From Warburgia ugandensis (lineage: Eukaryota; Streptophyta; Magnoliopsida; Canellales; Canellaceae), in assembly GCA_035236585.1 (NCBI GenBank), contig CP141138.1, positions 26,423,437 to 26,487,436 on the forward strand: DNA of 64,000 nucleotides, read 5' to 3'. Position numbers and translations under genes: made by a program. The notes under the pieces are model-generated. The model was not told the DNA's origin, did not search any database, and saw only the letters and a program-made list of their open reading frames with translations. Shown here piece by piece: positions 1 to 11,329 of the stretch. Positions within the stretch are counted from its first letter, which is position 1, and every line of letters starts with the position of its first letter.

Positions 1-224
1 TCTGTGTATGTGCACGCGGGTGTTTTAGATATATAACTATTATTAGCCTATTTGCTGTTATCTTAAGCTTTTAGGAAAAAGAGAATCCAACATGGTATTA
101 GAGTCTTATTGACCAAAAAGTCATAAGTTCAAAATCTTAAGACCTCTCATTTATCAAATCCACATGCAAGAACTCAAAAAATGGCCTTTAACACGAGATA
201 ATATGTTAGAGATATAACTATTAC

Positions 225-392
225 TGGCTTAGCGGTAAAAGTTGTCGTCGTGTGACCTTGAGGTCATGGATTCAAGGCGTGGAATTAGCCTCTTGCAAAA
301 ATGTAAGATAAGACTACCTACATTAGGTCATTATAGCAGCCCCTTCTTTGAATCCCACATAGGCGAGAGCTTCGTGCACCGGGGCTGCCCCT
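225..392 (+). mobile_element. Au-type SINE remnant
   Basis: Recognisable Au SINE body: AAAGTTGTCGTCGTGTGACC, GAGGTCATGGATTCAAGGCG, GCCTCTTGCAAAAATG and a 3' GGGGCTGCCC. The first few bases of the 5' head are altered. Confidence 0.85.
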
Positions 393-470
393 GACTCACT
401 TCCTATTACACAAAAAGTAAAAAAATTGTATATTTAATTCTACCCTCTCTGCTTGTATTGCTTTGTAGAG

Positions 471-506
471 CTAGTTTGCATAGGAACACTTTCCTACATA
501 ATACAA

Positions 507-559
<53 letters not shown>

Positions 560-596
560 GTTTGCATAAGAACACTTTCCTATAAAATACAATACT
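471..596. repeat. (CT)25 tract between two direct repeats
   Basis: (CT)n at 509-558, flanked by similar sequences CTAGTTTGCATAGGAACACT (471) and CTAGTTTGCATAAGAACACT (557), an 86-bp period. Confidence 0.9.
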
Positions 597-1219
597 CTCT
601 CTCCACCAAGCCCAAAATCCTACCACGTGGAAAACCTATGCATCTGAGGCGAGCTTGTCCTCATGGTGGTCGACAAAAAGGTCACGCTCATTCTATAGTC
701 CGAATCCCAGCAGCCTGCCCAAAAGCTATTCTCAAGCATCCTTTTCTTCTCCACTACTTTTGTGCACTGAAATACAAAGCACGACAACCTCTCTCATTCA
801 AAACCAAACCACAAACGGCTAAACTGATCTCAAATGGAGGGTTAGACTGACACAGTCTTTCTAATAGGTAGTAGATGAGTGGGTGGGATCACATGAGAAG
901 CTGGCTCGTGCTACTACTTTTGGCATCCTGTACGTTGGCTCCCTAGACTGTGTTCGGCAGCTACCGTGAAGGAACTGCAGTCGAAGTTATTGATCCATTC
1001 CTAAGACAGTGGGTTGTAGCCTACCAAAAAGAGGCCATACTGCAGGAGATTGTGCATTCTAGCTTAGGATGAGAAGTCAGACTCGTTCTACCACTATGCG
1101 TCTTGGACCCGCCTGCATCGTCACGATTGGATCGAGAATAGACACTGAAGATCAGATGATGATATGACACTGCCTTGGGTATATAGAATAAGATAATACA
1201 TGTATGCTTATCTTCGAAG

Positions 1220-1396
1220 GAAAGCCTTGCCACAACCATAAAGTTGTCGTATTGTTACCTTGAGGTCATGGGTTCAAGACATAAAAACAGCCTATTGTAA
1301 AATGCAAGATAAGACTGCATACTATAGACCTTTGTGGCCCACCCTTTCCCCGAACCCTACATATGCGAGAGCTTTCTGCACTACGACTGCCCTTTA
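1220..1396 (+). mobile_element. Au-type SINE, diverged copy
   Basis: Contains AAGCCTTGCC, AAAGTTGTCGTATTGTTACC, GAGGTCATGGGTTCAAG and an end ACTGCCCTTTATG. Many substitutions against the other copies indicate age. Confidence 0.75.
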
Positions 1397-2329
1397 TGTA
1401 TGATTATCTTTATTTCTAAATTTTCATCGTTATCTTCAAGATAGCTACCTTTTATCTTTTAGAAATGGAATGATTTTCAACAGTGGAGGTTTACAGGGAC
1501 AAACTAATACTTGAAAGAAGTTACACCACTTGGTGTCTAGTTGGGACCCATACAGCTATGGTACAATGAGGGCCACCTCTACTACATCCATGGGCCAGTG
1601 CTGATTTATTTTGATACTCTTTCTTGAACCTTCAGCGCCCAAAGATCACACTCGAAGTTGGCAATCTGGGAAGCAATCATCCTGATCCACCATACCACCA
1701 AAATTAACAATTTTGACATGACATGAGTGAGGTTAAGTGAAGTCATACGAGTCTCTGCCGACATTTCATTCCCGTCAGCCTTAGAGGGGGACCATGGCTA
1801 CAAAATAATGCAGGGACACACAAAACCTTGGTGACATCAATGACACAGAGGCCCAAGAGGACGTGTCTATCCATGCCTTATTTATTTCCTTGCCATACAC
1901 TAGTGCCAAGGACGTTTTATGCACTTCACATGCATTCAATTATCTTCTCACATGCACCAGACAAAAGCCATGAATAGGAATTTCATGTCCTGGCTTCTTT
2001 ACCTTTCCTGATGCAATGAACATTTGAGATAATAATGTATGGGTTTGTTGTGAGGTACATCCATCGTACGGGTGAGCTACATTTATAGACTATTCAATAT
2101 ATGGGCCCAAGGGAATCTGAGACCTTTGTGTGGGTGGCTGGAAAGGGAAATCAACAAATGTTGTGTATGAAACCGGAAGCACTATTGGATGGTTAAGTTC
2201 ATGGGAAATATGGGCAATCAGTTGGATAAGTCTTTTGAATTTCAAATTTCATGTATTTATATGTAACTACATACATGCCAACCACGATGGGCCACCAAAG
2301 TATGCCATAAATTCATACATCCTACATGG

Positions 2330-2597
2330 TTTTAGTGGTATGAGATGGTATGTGATTTAGCTTGAGAGACCAAATTTAGCAATGATGTGAAGTGAGATGA
2401 GTGATAAAAATTTCAACTTAACTATGAGTTAAATGAGATGGGTTTTAGATGGTTTTCATCTTAATTAATCTTGAGCACCATTAATAGTGAGATGAGACAT
2501 TATTTCATCACATCTCAACTCATGCATCACTAACAGTGACATGATCGATATCATCTCATTTTACATCAAACTATCTCATCTCAAGCACCACTAACAT
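2330..2597. mobile_element. MITE-like inverted-repeat element
   Basis: TTAGTGGTATGAGATGG near 2333 is mirrored by the complement of CATCTCAAGCACCACTAAC near 2578-2596. Inner GATGAG/CTCATC arms are also inverted. No clear target duplication. Confidence 0.45.
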
Positions 2598-3189
2598 CCA
2601 ATAGGTATATGCATTTTTAGGTAGCTGTTTGTAAAACAAAAATAATATATACATCCATACAATAAAAGAAAAAAAAGATATTACATCAGAAAAACTTAAA
2701 GGCATTAGATCCATGCCTAATATTTTCATGATCTCGTCTTCCTGCCTCCTAAGCTCAATATGCTCATGTGGGGAACATGTGTAACTCCTGGTCTTTCCAT
2801 ATTTCTAATCACATTTATGTTTATCTATTTAGATTTTCAAGAAATAGGTAGATTTATCTCAGATTAAGGGCTATTTTTTTATGCAGAATGATTAGGAATG
2901 CTGTAAAGTTGCACTAGGGCAATGACGCTGACTAGTTAAACACGTGGCAGGTCTTCAGAGGAAAACTATATGTAATTTTGATTGCAAGAAAGCATATGAA
3001 CTGTATGTCGATCTTTCTTGAGAAATTTTAGTTCAGCCAACTACTATAGAAAACCTCAAATTTGTTAGAGAAGTTACTTTACAGACACAAAGTTGCAGGC
3101 TAACTAGGGATGCAATAATTCGATTAATTAAGTTTTCATTCTCAGCTTAAGAAAAAATGAAGATTCATTAGTGGAGTATAGTCCCAATG

Positions 3190-3516
3190 GGCATACACGC
3201 TCAAGGACGTATGAAGAAGTTCGTGCTCTTTTCTTTTGTGCATGAATTTTTATTTGTTTATTTTTGTGTGTAGGTGTCGATCTAAGCTATTCATATTTTT
3301 TTGGGGGGTCTTAGAAAATTTTAATAAATTAAAATGAATAGGTAATTATATTTTACTTAAAGAAACATAGGCTAAAAGCATCTAATTAGTATGAAATTTG
3401 ATCTCTAGCCTATCTAAGCCATTCCTACACGTTGTATAGCTTAGATCTAAATAATGATTTTTCACAATACATGAAAAAGGGACCGGAACTTCTTCACACC
3501 CTCTTGAGCATATACG
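3190..3516. mobile_element. Inverted-repeat (MITE-like) element
   Basis: GCATACACGCTCAAGGACG and TGAAGAAGTTC at the left are mirrored at the right by TTCTTCACACCCTCTTGAGCAT. A second inner pair GATCTAAGCT/AGCTTAGATC is visible. Confidence 0.55.
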
Positions 3517-3739
3517 ACACCATACTTGTATGGAGTTTAGTCCATATGAAATCTAAAAACAAGATCACTAATTAGAAACAAGGCAATATATGCTATCCCA
3601 ATGTCAAACTTATAGTTCAATTTATTAATAAAACAATGACGAGAAGTGGATAGAGTTTATCTTTATAGAAATCATACAAAATGTAAAGAGTAAAACAGTA
3701 ATAATAATTTTGAAGGAGATAACACTATTCAAAACTCTT

Positions 3740-4112
3740 GATTTGAAACCCCATGGTTTTTAAAACACAATTTATATACATACATATATATGTAATAAAA
3801 TAGTCAGGGTCCCTGATTAAAATTTTCATTTTTAAAAATTAAATAAAAACAACCCTTCAAAATCATATGACCCATAAGACACAAAATAGTCTTGAGTATG
3901 CACAAGTATCAAGGGACTCATATCACAAAATAAACTAAACTAACTATTGAAACTCTGTTTAATATATATATATATATATATATATATTGATAAGATGAAA
4001 CTAAGAATGACATGGCCCAGGGTCTATCCATCATGACCATCGCATCCAACAATAATAGCGTGTCAACAAAATCTAAGGTACACAATAGTAATTAATATTA
4101 TGTGTGCATATA
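3740..4112 (-). repeat. Left part of an old antisense Tekay-type LTR, split by the 4113-17477 element
   Basis: The AT-rich stretch, with AATTTATATAC and CAACCCTTCAAAATC, resembles by eye the first 300-400 bp of the - strand LTRs at 41688 and 47987. It stops at the ATATA target duplicate; the matching continuation starts after 17482. Similarity is weak, so limits are approximate. Confidence 0.45.
3962..3987. repeat. (AT)13 microsatellite
   Basis: Uninterrupted AT dinucleotides. Confidence 0.95.
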
Positions 4113-4205
4113 TGTAATAACTAAAATAAATAAATAAATAAATAATATGAGAGGGTAAAATGGTAAATACACGTGGGCCTACAAGGTGTGGGACTACGAT
4201 GAGGC

Positions 4206-4212
4206 TATAAAA
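4206..4212 (+). promoter_or_regulatory. TATA box of the 5' LTR
   Basis: TATAAAA within GAGGCTATAAAAGC, at the same place in both LTRs. It is the likely Pol II promoter of the element; activity is not implied. Confidence 0.65.
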
Positions 4213-7200
4213 GCTTGCCCTGTCTTTTTATACAGCCAAACTATTCCTCTCGGTTTTCGTGTTGACTACGCCAGTAACGACGTGAAACTCCCCTCTCAGG
4301 CGCATGTAGTGAAGGGAAGACCAGTTCTGGCCAATCTGATCATGGTAGGCCACCCTCTACGATTTTCTTTCTCTTTTCTTAAAGTTTCTATTGTTTTAAT
4401 GCTGAAAAACGGTGTGGATTGCCGTTTTTTGGTGAAATAGTAGGCGTTATTATTCCTTTCAAAGTAAACAGATGAAATAGTATCAGATCGTGATCTGAAT
4501 TGTTCATCTTGTGCATGGTAACATAAAGAACAAACGCATGAATTTTCATGATGATCGGATGGCTAGGGATGCCGAAAAACTGAAAAAATAGTAAGCAAAA
4601 AACTTTTAGGAAAGTGATAAAAATTGTGTAAAAGCATAGGATAACAATAAAAATGGTTGAAAGGTTCTTAAAAACGGGATCTACGTGAAAAACTGAGCAA
4701 AATGGTACAAAAATCGCATCATTTGGACACTTGAGCGTCGCCAATGGCAGCTGGAGTTCGATCGTCATCCCCGGCGACAGCACCCAGCGGCGACTGTTAG
4801 TCGGTGCACGCGGTTGGCATTTGGGTTGCAAACGTACGCGGGCTGCGCGTAACACACTGCGACATGTACGTGCAATGACACGCATCACAATCAGTGCGTG
4901 CCACGCAGACACGATGCGTGCAGCGCACACATGCGCACCATGCGCTCACACGCTACAATGCAAGCATAACGCGTGTGCAGCTGCATGCTGCATAGCACAC
5001 ACGCATGTGCTAGCGATGCATGCACATGCGCACGCGCGAGCAGCATGTGCGGCGTGAGTTTTTTCCCCCTAGATTTTAGGGTTCTTTGACCCGTCCATTT
5101 ATAAAAATTTGATTTTTAGGAGCTATAGAGGTCCAAATAGCTATCCGAAAGAGGCATTGATATCGTATCAATGATGCAGACCTAGATTTAACTTGAAAAT
5201 CTATATCTAAATTCTTTTTTTAGGATTAAAACACTGAATATCATGAGATAATCTAAATCAGGTTAATCAATGGATGATCAAGTCTTAGATCTTAATAGTA
5301 TACACCAAATGTGAGATAATATAGGGGACTACATGGATAGACATCGTTAAATTGCTAAGTGATAGAGGATTTATAATGTGACAGGCAAGTTAGAGCGTGT
5401 CACGTGACACTTCCACGCATCTGATTAGAGTTCCACAATTATCGAGATGGGTGATTTCATTCAATTACTTTGTGATTTTAGTAACTATGACTAGATCTCT
5501 AAAGTTTTTGAGGCATGTATTTTATGTCTTCTCATGGCACATAAATAGATCCCTACTTTCGTGTTGTAGCATGACATTTTATTTTGTTAATAACTATATT
5601 TACATGTGATGTACTATCTTATCATGGGCTTTGATTGTATTTATTGGGATTATTTATAGAGCCTTTACATGATTTATATATTATCGATGATTTATGACAG
5701 GTGCTTCCACTCAGTGGATACAATGCTAGGAGGGTTGCAGGGTTGGCCACCTACCCTCTGACTTTGTAATGATGATAATTAGAACCGCCCTTGAGTGATA
5801 CATGACTAGGTACGTAGGTAGTGGTATCATGGGTAGTCCACCCTATGGGTCCATTCCTTCCCATGGGGACAAAGAAAGTCTCCCGTTGGGCGTCGACGAG
5901 GAGCGACAGTAGTTCAGATCCTGATGGAGTTGCCACAGCAACTGTAATGACCCAAATTTTGAAGACATTTTGTATAAAGAACAAATATAATGCTTACCAC
6001 TTACCATTGATACTGTAACTTATCTCTTTTTAGGAATTAATATATGTTTACTAGTCTTAAGAGGTAATTGGATGTTTTATGTTAAATTAAATAGAAAGCA
6101 TAGGAAGTTGTGAGAAAAATAGTGTCATTAGATTCTACACTCAAAATGGAATCCAACACCTCAAAGAACGCAGAAAACGGAGGTCGTATGAAGGAGTTAT
6201 AAGCATATAAAGATTGAGGGCATTTCTGTAAATTAAACCTAAAAACGAAAAAGACGAAAAACGCAGGGGCCATTTTGATAACGGCACCCCCCATCGTCTT
6301 TCTCCTCCAACTGCTTCCAGAACTTCCAGCACCGCCTCTGCAAGGCAGTGCCAGGAAAAATGACAGCATCGCCTTCCCTCTCCTATAAATTTCTCCCCAC
6401 TCCCCCTTATCCAGCATAGCAATTCCGGCTCAAACCCGATTCAATACCATCTCCGGCAAGGAGGGTTTTGAGCAAGCATCCCAGGCGTGAGACCAACTCC
6501 ATCTCGAGTTCCCAAGTAAGCTCTCTTTCCTTCTCTTTTTCTCCTTCCATTTCCCCCACAATCTGGCCAGATATGGCATTTCCCCAGCCGAAAAACCCAT
6601 TAGGGAAGATGAGTTCGTTCTAGAACCCTAGGCACGATGACCAGGGCTTCCAGTAGGGGAGAAGGAGTCGAACCCACCAACAAGGGTGTTGTTTTAGGCT
6701 GCCCAGGGTGGTCTTCATTTTCCCCTCCTTCCCAGCCCAGATCCACACTGGATCTGGGTGCTTTTTGGCCAAAAAATCACCAGTTTTCTGTGGAAGGTGC
6801 CAGACGGGTGAAAACCCGTTGAAAGGCAGCACTCCCAGGGGCGCACGGGCCTCCCAGGGGCACATGGGCGTCCCAGGGGTGCATGAGTGGGCCAGGGGCA
6901 CATGGCGTAACTTGTGCTTGTGCCGAGCTCCCTAGGGGCTGTCCTTGCGCACGAGTCGCATGTGAATAGTTTCTTGGCTCGACCAGGACTCATGGGACGT
7001 CCTGGGAGCCGAGGATCACCGTGGTTGCACCAAAGACGCGTCCGCATGACGCCATCTAGGATGCGCGTCATAGTGCGTCGCCTGGGCATGCGTGCGCATG
7101 CGAACGCAATCCCTAGCGCAGCCCTCGGGCACACGCATCATACGGGGGCAGGTCTTGGTTCGACTAGGGCACGTGAGTGTCTTGGGAACCATGACACGCG

Positions 7201-7628
7201 GGCCTTACGCATGGACCAATCTGGTTTGTCCGTGATCGTGAAATGCTAAAAATGCAAATTCAGGAGTTGTAGGACTCCGATTAACAGTCCGAAAGAACCG
7301 TTGTGTCCGTATTGATGACCCAGACCTAATTGAGTAATAATATTGAGGATCAAGAAAATATTTAGGGTGATTATAGCCTAAAACTATAAAAACCATAATC
7401 AGACCACATGGCCTGATCTAATAAGAGGCCTTAGGACATTCTTAGACCAAGAATGTCGTGGATCGACCTCTAGAAACCCATGAATCATATAGATCTAGTC
7501 GTTGCCCTATGAATCAAAAACTAATTTTAGGATCATATGGCTGAACAACACCTAGGGCTTCAGGACTTCACCAAGGTACTCTAAGGATCGAATTGAGGAA
7601 AAGCACGAGCTAAGTAATGACGCTCGAG

Positions 7629-7790
7629 GTAGGTAGTCTAATACTGCTACGTTTTTAATGCATTTCCAAATGTACTTGATTTGTAGGTAGTCTGATACTG
7701 CTATGTTTTAATACATTTCTGAATGTACTTGATTTGTAGGTAGTCTGTTACTACCAAAGTTTTCATATGCATTTCCCTGATGATCGTGTT
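7629..7790 (+). repeat. 54-bp tandem repeat, about 3 copies, in the solo LTR
   Basis: Units start at 7629, 7683 and 7737 with GTAGGTAGTCT followed by a T-rich, TGTACTTGAT-containing body. The third unit is diverged. Confidence 0.8.
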
Positions 7791-8045
7791 TAATATGCCT
7801 TTTGAGAAATCATATTTACATAATGAGTATGCAGATGTTTACTTATGATCTTGAATGCAATCATTTGTACGGAACTGATTTTATAAATGCATCGCTCGCA
7901 TGGTTTGCAAATAAATGCATAAATTGCATGATTTCGATGACTGAGATTTGGATTCTTTATGTATATGATTTTTGGGCTATTAAGCCTGGTGGGCACTATG
8001 CTAGGTAGGTAGATCGCTGAATGAGGCAACCTATATAGGGATAGC

Positions 8046-8195
8046 GGGTAGATCACCAAATGAGGAAACCTGTGTAATGAATAAAACCTTGAGTTCCAAG
8101 TGGGCAGATCGTCGAAGGAGGCAGCCTACGGTAGGAACAAAACCTCAAGTCCCAAGTGGGCAAATCGCTGAAAGAGGCAGCCTGTGGAGGAGCAT
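8046..8195 (+). repeat. 56-bp tandem repeat, about 3 copies, in the solo LTR
   Basis: Units start near 8046, 8102 and 8158 with GGGCAGATCG-like starts followed by GAGGCAGCCT. A partial related unit lies upstream near 8008. Confidence 0.75.
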
Positions 8196-10007
8196 AGAGA
8201 CCCTATGATTTCAGTCATATTAATATGCATATAGCATTGAGATGGTCGTAAACGAGTACTCGTGAGCAGTCAGCTTGAGACCGTGTGCCTATTATTTGAT
8301 GATGCGATCATTTGCCTCAAATGAGGACTATTTTAAGTATTTCATAATCATTATATATGACTCGTTGATTTGACGTGTTGTAGATATCTCATGCCTTGGA
8401 TCTATTGAGTTCTAATTGATTTTGATTTTCTGAATTTAGTCATATCTCTATTGATGCATACTAAAGTCTGTTAAAGGATTCTATGGATGGCATTACTAAC
8501 ATTTTGTGCATACATATGTGTATTTATTCAAAACAGGCATTCCTGATGTATTACATGCAAGCTTCCTTTTCTTTTATGTTATATTCCGTGTTTTTAAAAT
8601 GGTAGTATTAGGTTATTTGCTGAGTATGATAAATACTCAACCCAATCCATTATTTTTCAGATCAAACAACGTACAAATAGAAGGAGTATTAGGAGGCGTT
8701 AGACCCACAGTCAAGTAAGAAAAGGTAAGACTTAATTAGCGATTCTTTTAGTACCTGTTGTAATCTTGGTTGTAAGTATTTGTTTATAGCTATGGCTGTG
8801 ACTAACAATCCTGGGAGTAAATGTTTCAATTTGGTCTATAAATTGCCATGGCACTATGCATTGAGAGTTAATTATGACACTCAGGCTTTTTATACAATGA
8901 TTTCTGAAAAAGAAAAATTTTCCTTGCATTCTTTTGCACCAAGTGTTTTAAAAATAGAGATCGATCTCGCTGTGTTTTTATAAAATTGCATTCTAAAACC
9001 CAGGTCGTCGCAGCAGCATTGTAGCCCATATAGTTATTATGCATGTTCATATAGATTTATATGTGGTGTGAACCGGGGTCGTGAGGGACTACAGGGGCTA
9101 ATGCGAGCTGCACGGGAGGGACCCATAGTTAGTATGGGTACACATCACCGGTGATTGAGTATCTTGGGATATTTTTGGTATTGTTTTTATACAGTGTCTT
9201 GTTTATCATGATTGCATGCATACTATCCTGTGGACATAGACTCTTATTGTTTTGATGTACGTACCTTTGTATTTTGATCATGCCTTGCATGCCATCCTGA
9301 TTTAACTTGATACCTATTTTGTAAACATTTATAATTATGAGCGTTTGATTATTTGACATGTCTTATATATGTTTCCTTCATGAGAATCATATTGTAAATT
9401 TTGTTAAACTTTATTTGAGTGTAATAACCAACACAAGCATAGCTTGCTGAGGCATTACTTTGTTTTGCAATGCCTTAGATTTGGAACTTGATAACCAAAA
9501 AGGAAAGTGGGCGAAGTAGCAGTGATTTGGAAGAAGACTTGAAGACCATCCATTTTATTTCCATATTCAGACATAGATTAGAGTATGTCTCTTGGACTGG
9601 TATTAGACTTTTGAGATTTTACTTCGAGGTATATATATTTGAATAGATTGGACCCATATTATGGTATAGAGAATTCTTAAATCTTAAATGTAAATATTGT
9701 AGTGATCATGGATGGAACCTTGTGACTTTTGACTTGATTTATTATTATCTTTAATTAGCTTGTGTATTTCTTGTGGTTTTAAATCGAGCATGCTCAGAGT
9801 ATCGAAGTTTTTAATGTTATTTATGATTACAGTTTTTGAATGTGGTTGACCCCGCGGTTTTTGCTTTCAGTCACTTCTTTTAAAGCTGCGTTAAAAATTT
9901 TATACTTTAAATTTTCATTTTCAGGGATCCCGTTTATTTTCTTAAAACATATTATTATTTTCATTATTATGGGAAAAAGGTTTGTAAAAACCTAGGGTGT
10001 CACAGTT

Positions 10008-10020
10008 TGATATCAGAGCC
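10008..10020 (+). other. Primer binding site, initiator tRNA-Met type
   Basis: TGATATCAGAGCC lies 3 bp after the 5' LTR end. It matches the usual TGGTATCAGAGC complement of plant initiator tRNA-Met except for one G-to-A change. Confidence 0.8.
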
Positions 10021-10138
10021 CAGGTTTATTCCATCATCACCACTTTAAGGGTCCAATTTGAGTTACAACAAAGGGGATTTTAGATTGAGATAGAGATGGG
10101 AGAATTACTTACATGATATTATATTGAAACATTGCCAG

Positions 10139-11310
10139 ATGGCTCCTCGACGGAAGACGAGGTCCACCCCTGTTCCACCAGTGGTTCAGGAGCTTATGCC
10201 ACAATTCACTCAACAGATGACACAGTAGGTGCGGGCGGCAATACGAGTTATTCACTCTGCCCACCTAACGATGACTGCAGCAGCACAGGGAGACACTTCA
10301 GCACAGTCATCCCACTAGGTACAAACAACTCCTATTCCAGGAGATATAGATGGAGGATCCTCGAGGTAGCCCGATCCATCAGCAAAGCAACTCGACAGGT
10401 TCCAGAAAAGGGTACCCTCCTTTCGTGGGGAAGGAGATCCAGTAGTAGCAGAAAGATAATTAGTTGAAGTCGAGAAGGCCTTTGAGGGAATGAGGATCCT
10501 ACCATATGACCAAGTGAGATTAGCGACTTACTTGTTGATTGATGAGGCTGGGTTTTGGTGGAAGACTCAGCAGCAAATGCACCCCCCATCTTTAACACCA
10601 CTATTATGGGAGGACTTCTGAAAGATCTTTGACGAGCATTACTTCCCTCCTCATGCCCTACATGCCATGAAGAGGGAATTCACCACATTAGCTCAGGGGA
10701 GTATGACAGTTCAACAGTATTTGAACCGATTCACTAGACTATGGAGATTCGAGTCTATGTCTTTTGCCTCAGACTAGGAGGCTACAGATAGATTCGTTGA
10801 TGGGCTACTACCATAGTTGAGGCATGAGGTACTTATTGCATGCCTGACCATGGTGATGCAAGCTGCAGACGTAGCTTCCATGCTCGAGAAGGACCTAGCA
10901 TGGAGCAGAGGAGAGATGAGTCAGCCCTTTAAGGGCAAGAGACCCTTCGAGTCCACACAGCCTCAAGGGGGCTTAGATCAGTGGCACCCTCCTAGACAGA
11001 GGAGAGACCAGAGTAAGAGAGTGTGCCCTCGATGTAAGGGCCAACACATGGGATGAGCATGCCCAGGACAGGGTCGTCAGCATCAGGGCCCACAATAGTT
11101 CCACCACTAGCAGTAGCGATAGCAACCTTTCCAACCGGGATAGCCATTCAGATGTTACGGATGTGGTGAGGTAGGGCATGCAATTAGAGACCACCCGAGA
11201 GGTCAAAGAGACAAACCAGTGAAGACAGATGCCACTACAGAGGCAGTGTCACGTAGTCAGGGACGTGTCTTTGCCATTATGTTGAGGGAGGCACAGGCCT
11301 CGAACTAAGT
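10139..11310 (+). pseudogene. Tekay-like gag remnant
   Basis: A frame opening MAPRRKTRSTP can be followed for about 390 codons, but it contains more than ten stops, most of them TAG. A capsid-like region is visible (EAGFWWKTQQQM, MTVQQYLNRFTRLW). A zinc-knuckle-like CYGCGEVGHAIRDH follows near 11153, in which the expected last cysteine is a histidine. The product would package element RNA if intact. It cannot be translated as it stands. Confidence 0.85.
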
Positions 11311-11329
11311 GGTGGAAGGTACTTTCCTA

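Larger units (their letters stand above)
5943..9012 (+). mobile_element. Solo LTR of a second long-LTR family, nested in the 5' LTR
   Basis: A 3070-bp block absent from the 3' LTR. It begins TGTAATGACCC and ends GTCGTCGCA, so it has TG...CA termini. It is flanked by 5-bp duplicates GCAAC (5938-5942) and GCAGC (9013-9017), which differ at one base. It has no internal coding region, as expected after LTR-LTR recombination. Two blocks of short tandem repeats (54 bp and 56 bp) lie inside it. Its general layout resembles the host LTR, suggesting a related chromovirus family. Confidence 0.85.
4113..10004 (+). repeat. 5' LTR of the Tekay-like element, interrupted by another LTR
   Basis: Matches the 3' LTR at both ends: 4113-5942 corresponds to the 3' LTR from 14630 onward, and 9018-10004 to its last part up to 17477. 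The interruption at 5943-9012 is a separate solo LTR. Without it and the duplicated 5 bp the LTR would be 2817 bp, against 2848 bp for the 3' LTR. It has a TATA box near its start and a GC-rich alternating tract at about 4800-5055. Confidence 0.9.

Noticed and set aside
4731..5057. 108-codon ORF with many His/Ala/Cys residues
   Set aside because: It lies in the GC-rich alternating block of an LTR. The composition explains the open frame and no domain is present.
7629..8195. Regularly spaced repeats as a CRISPR-like array
   Set aside because: Units are directly adjacent without spacers, only three per array, inside an LTR of a plant genome.
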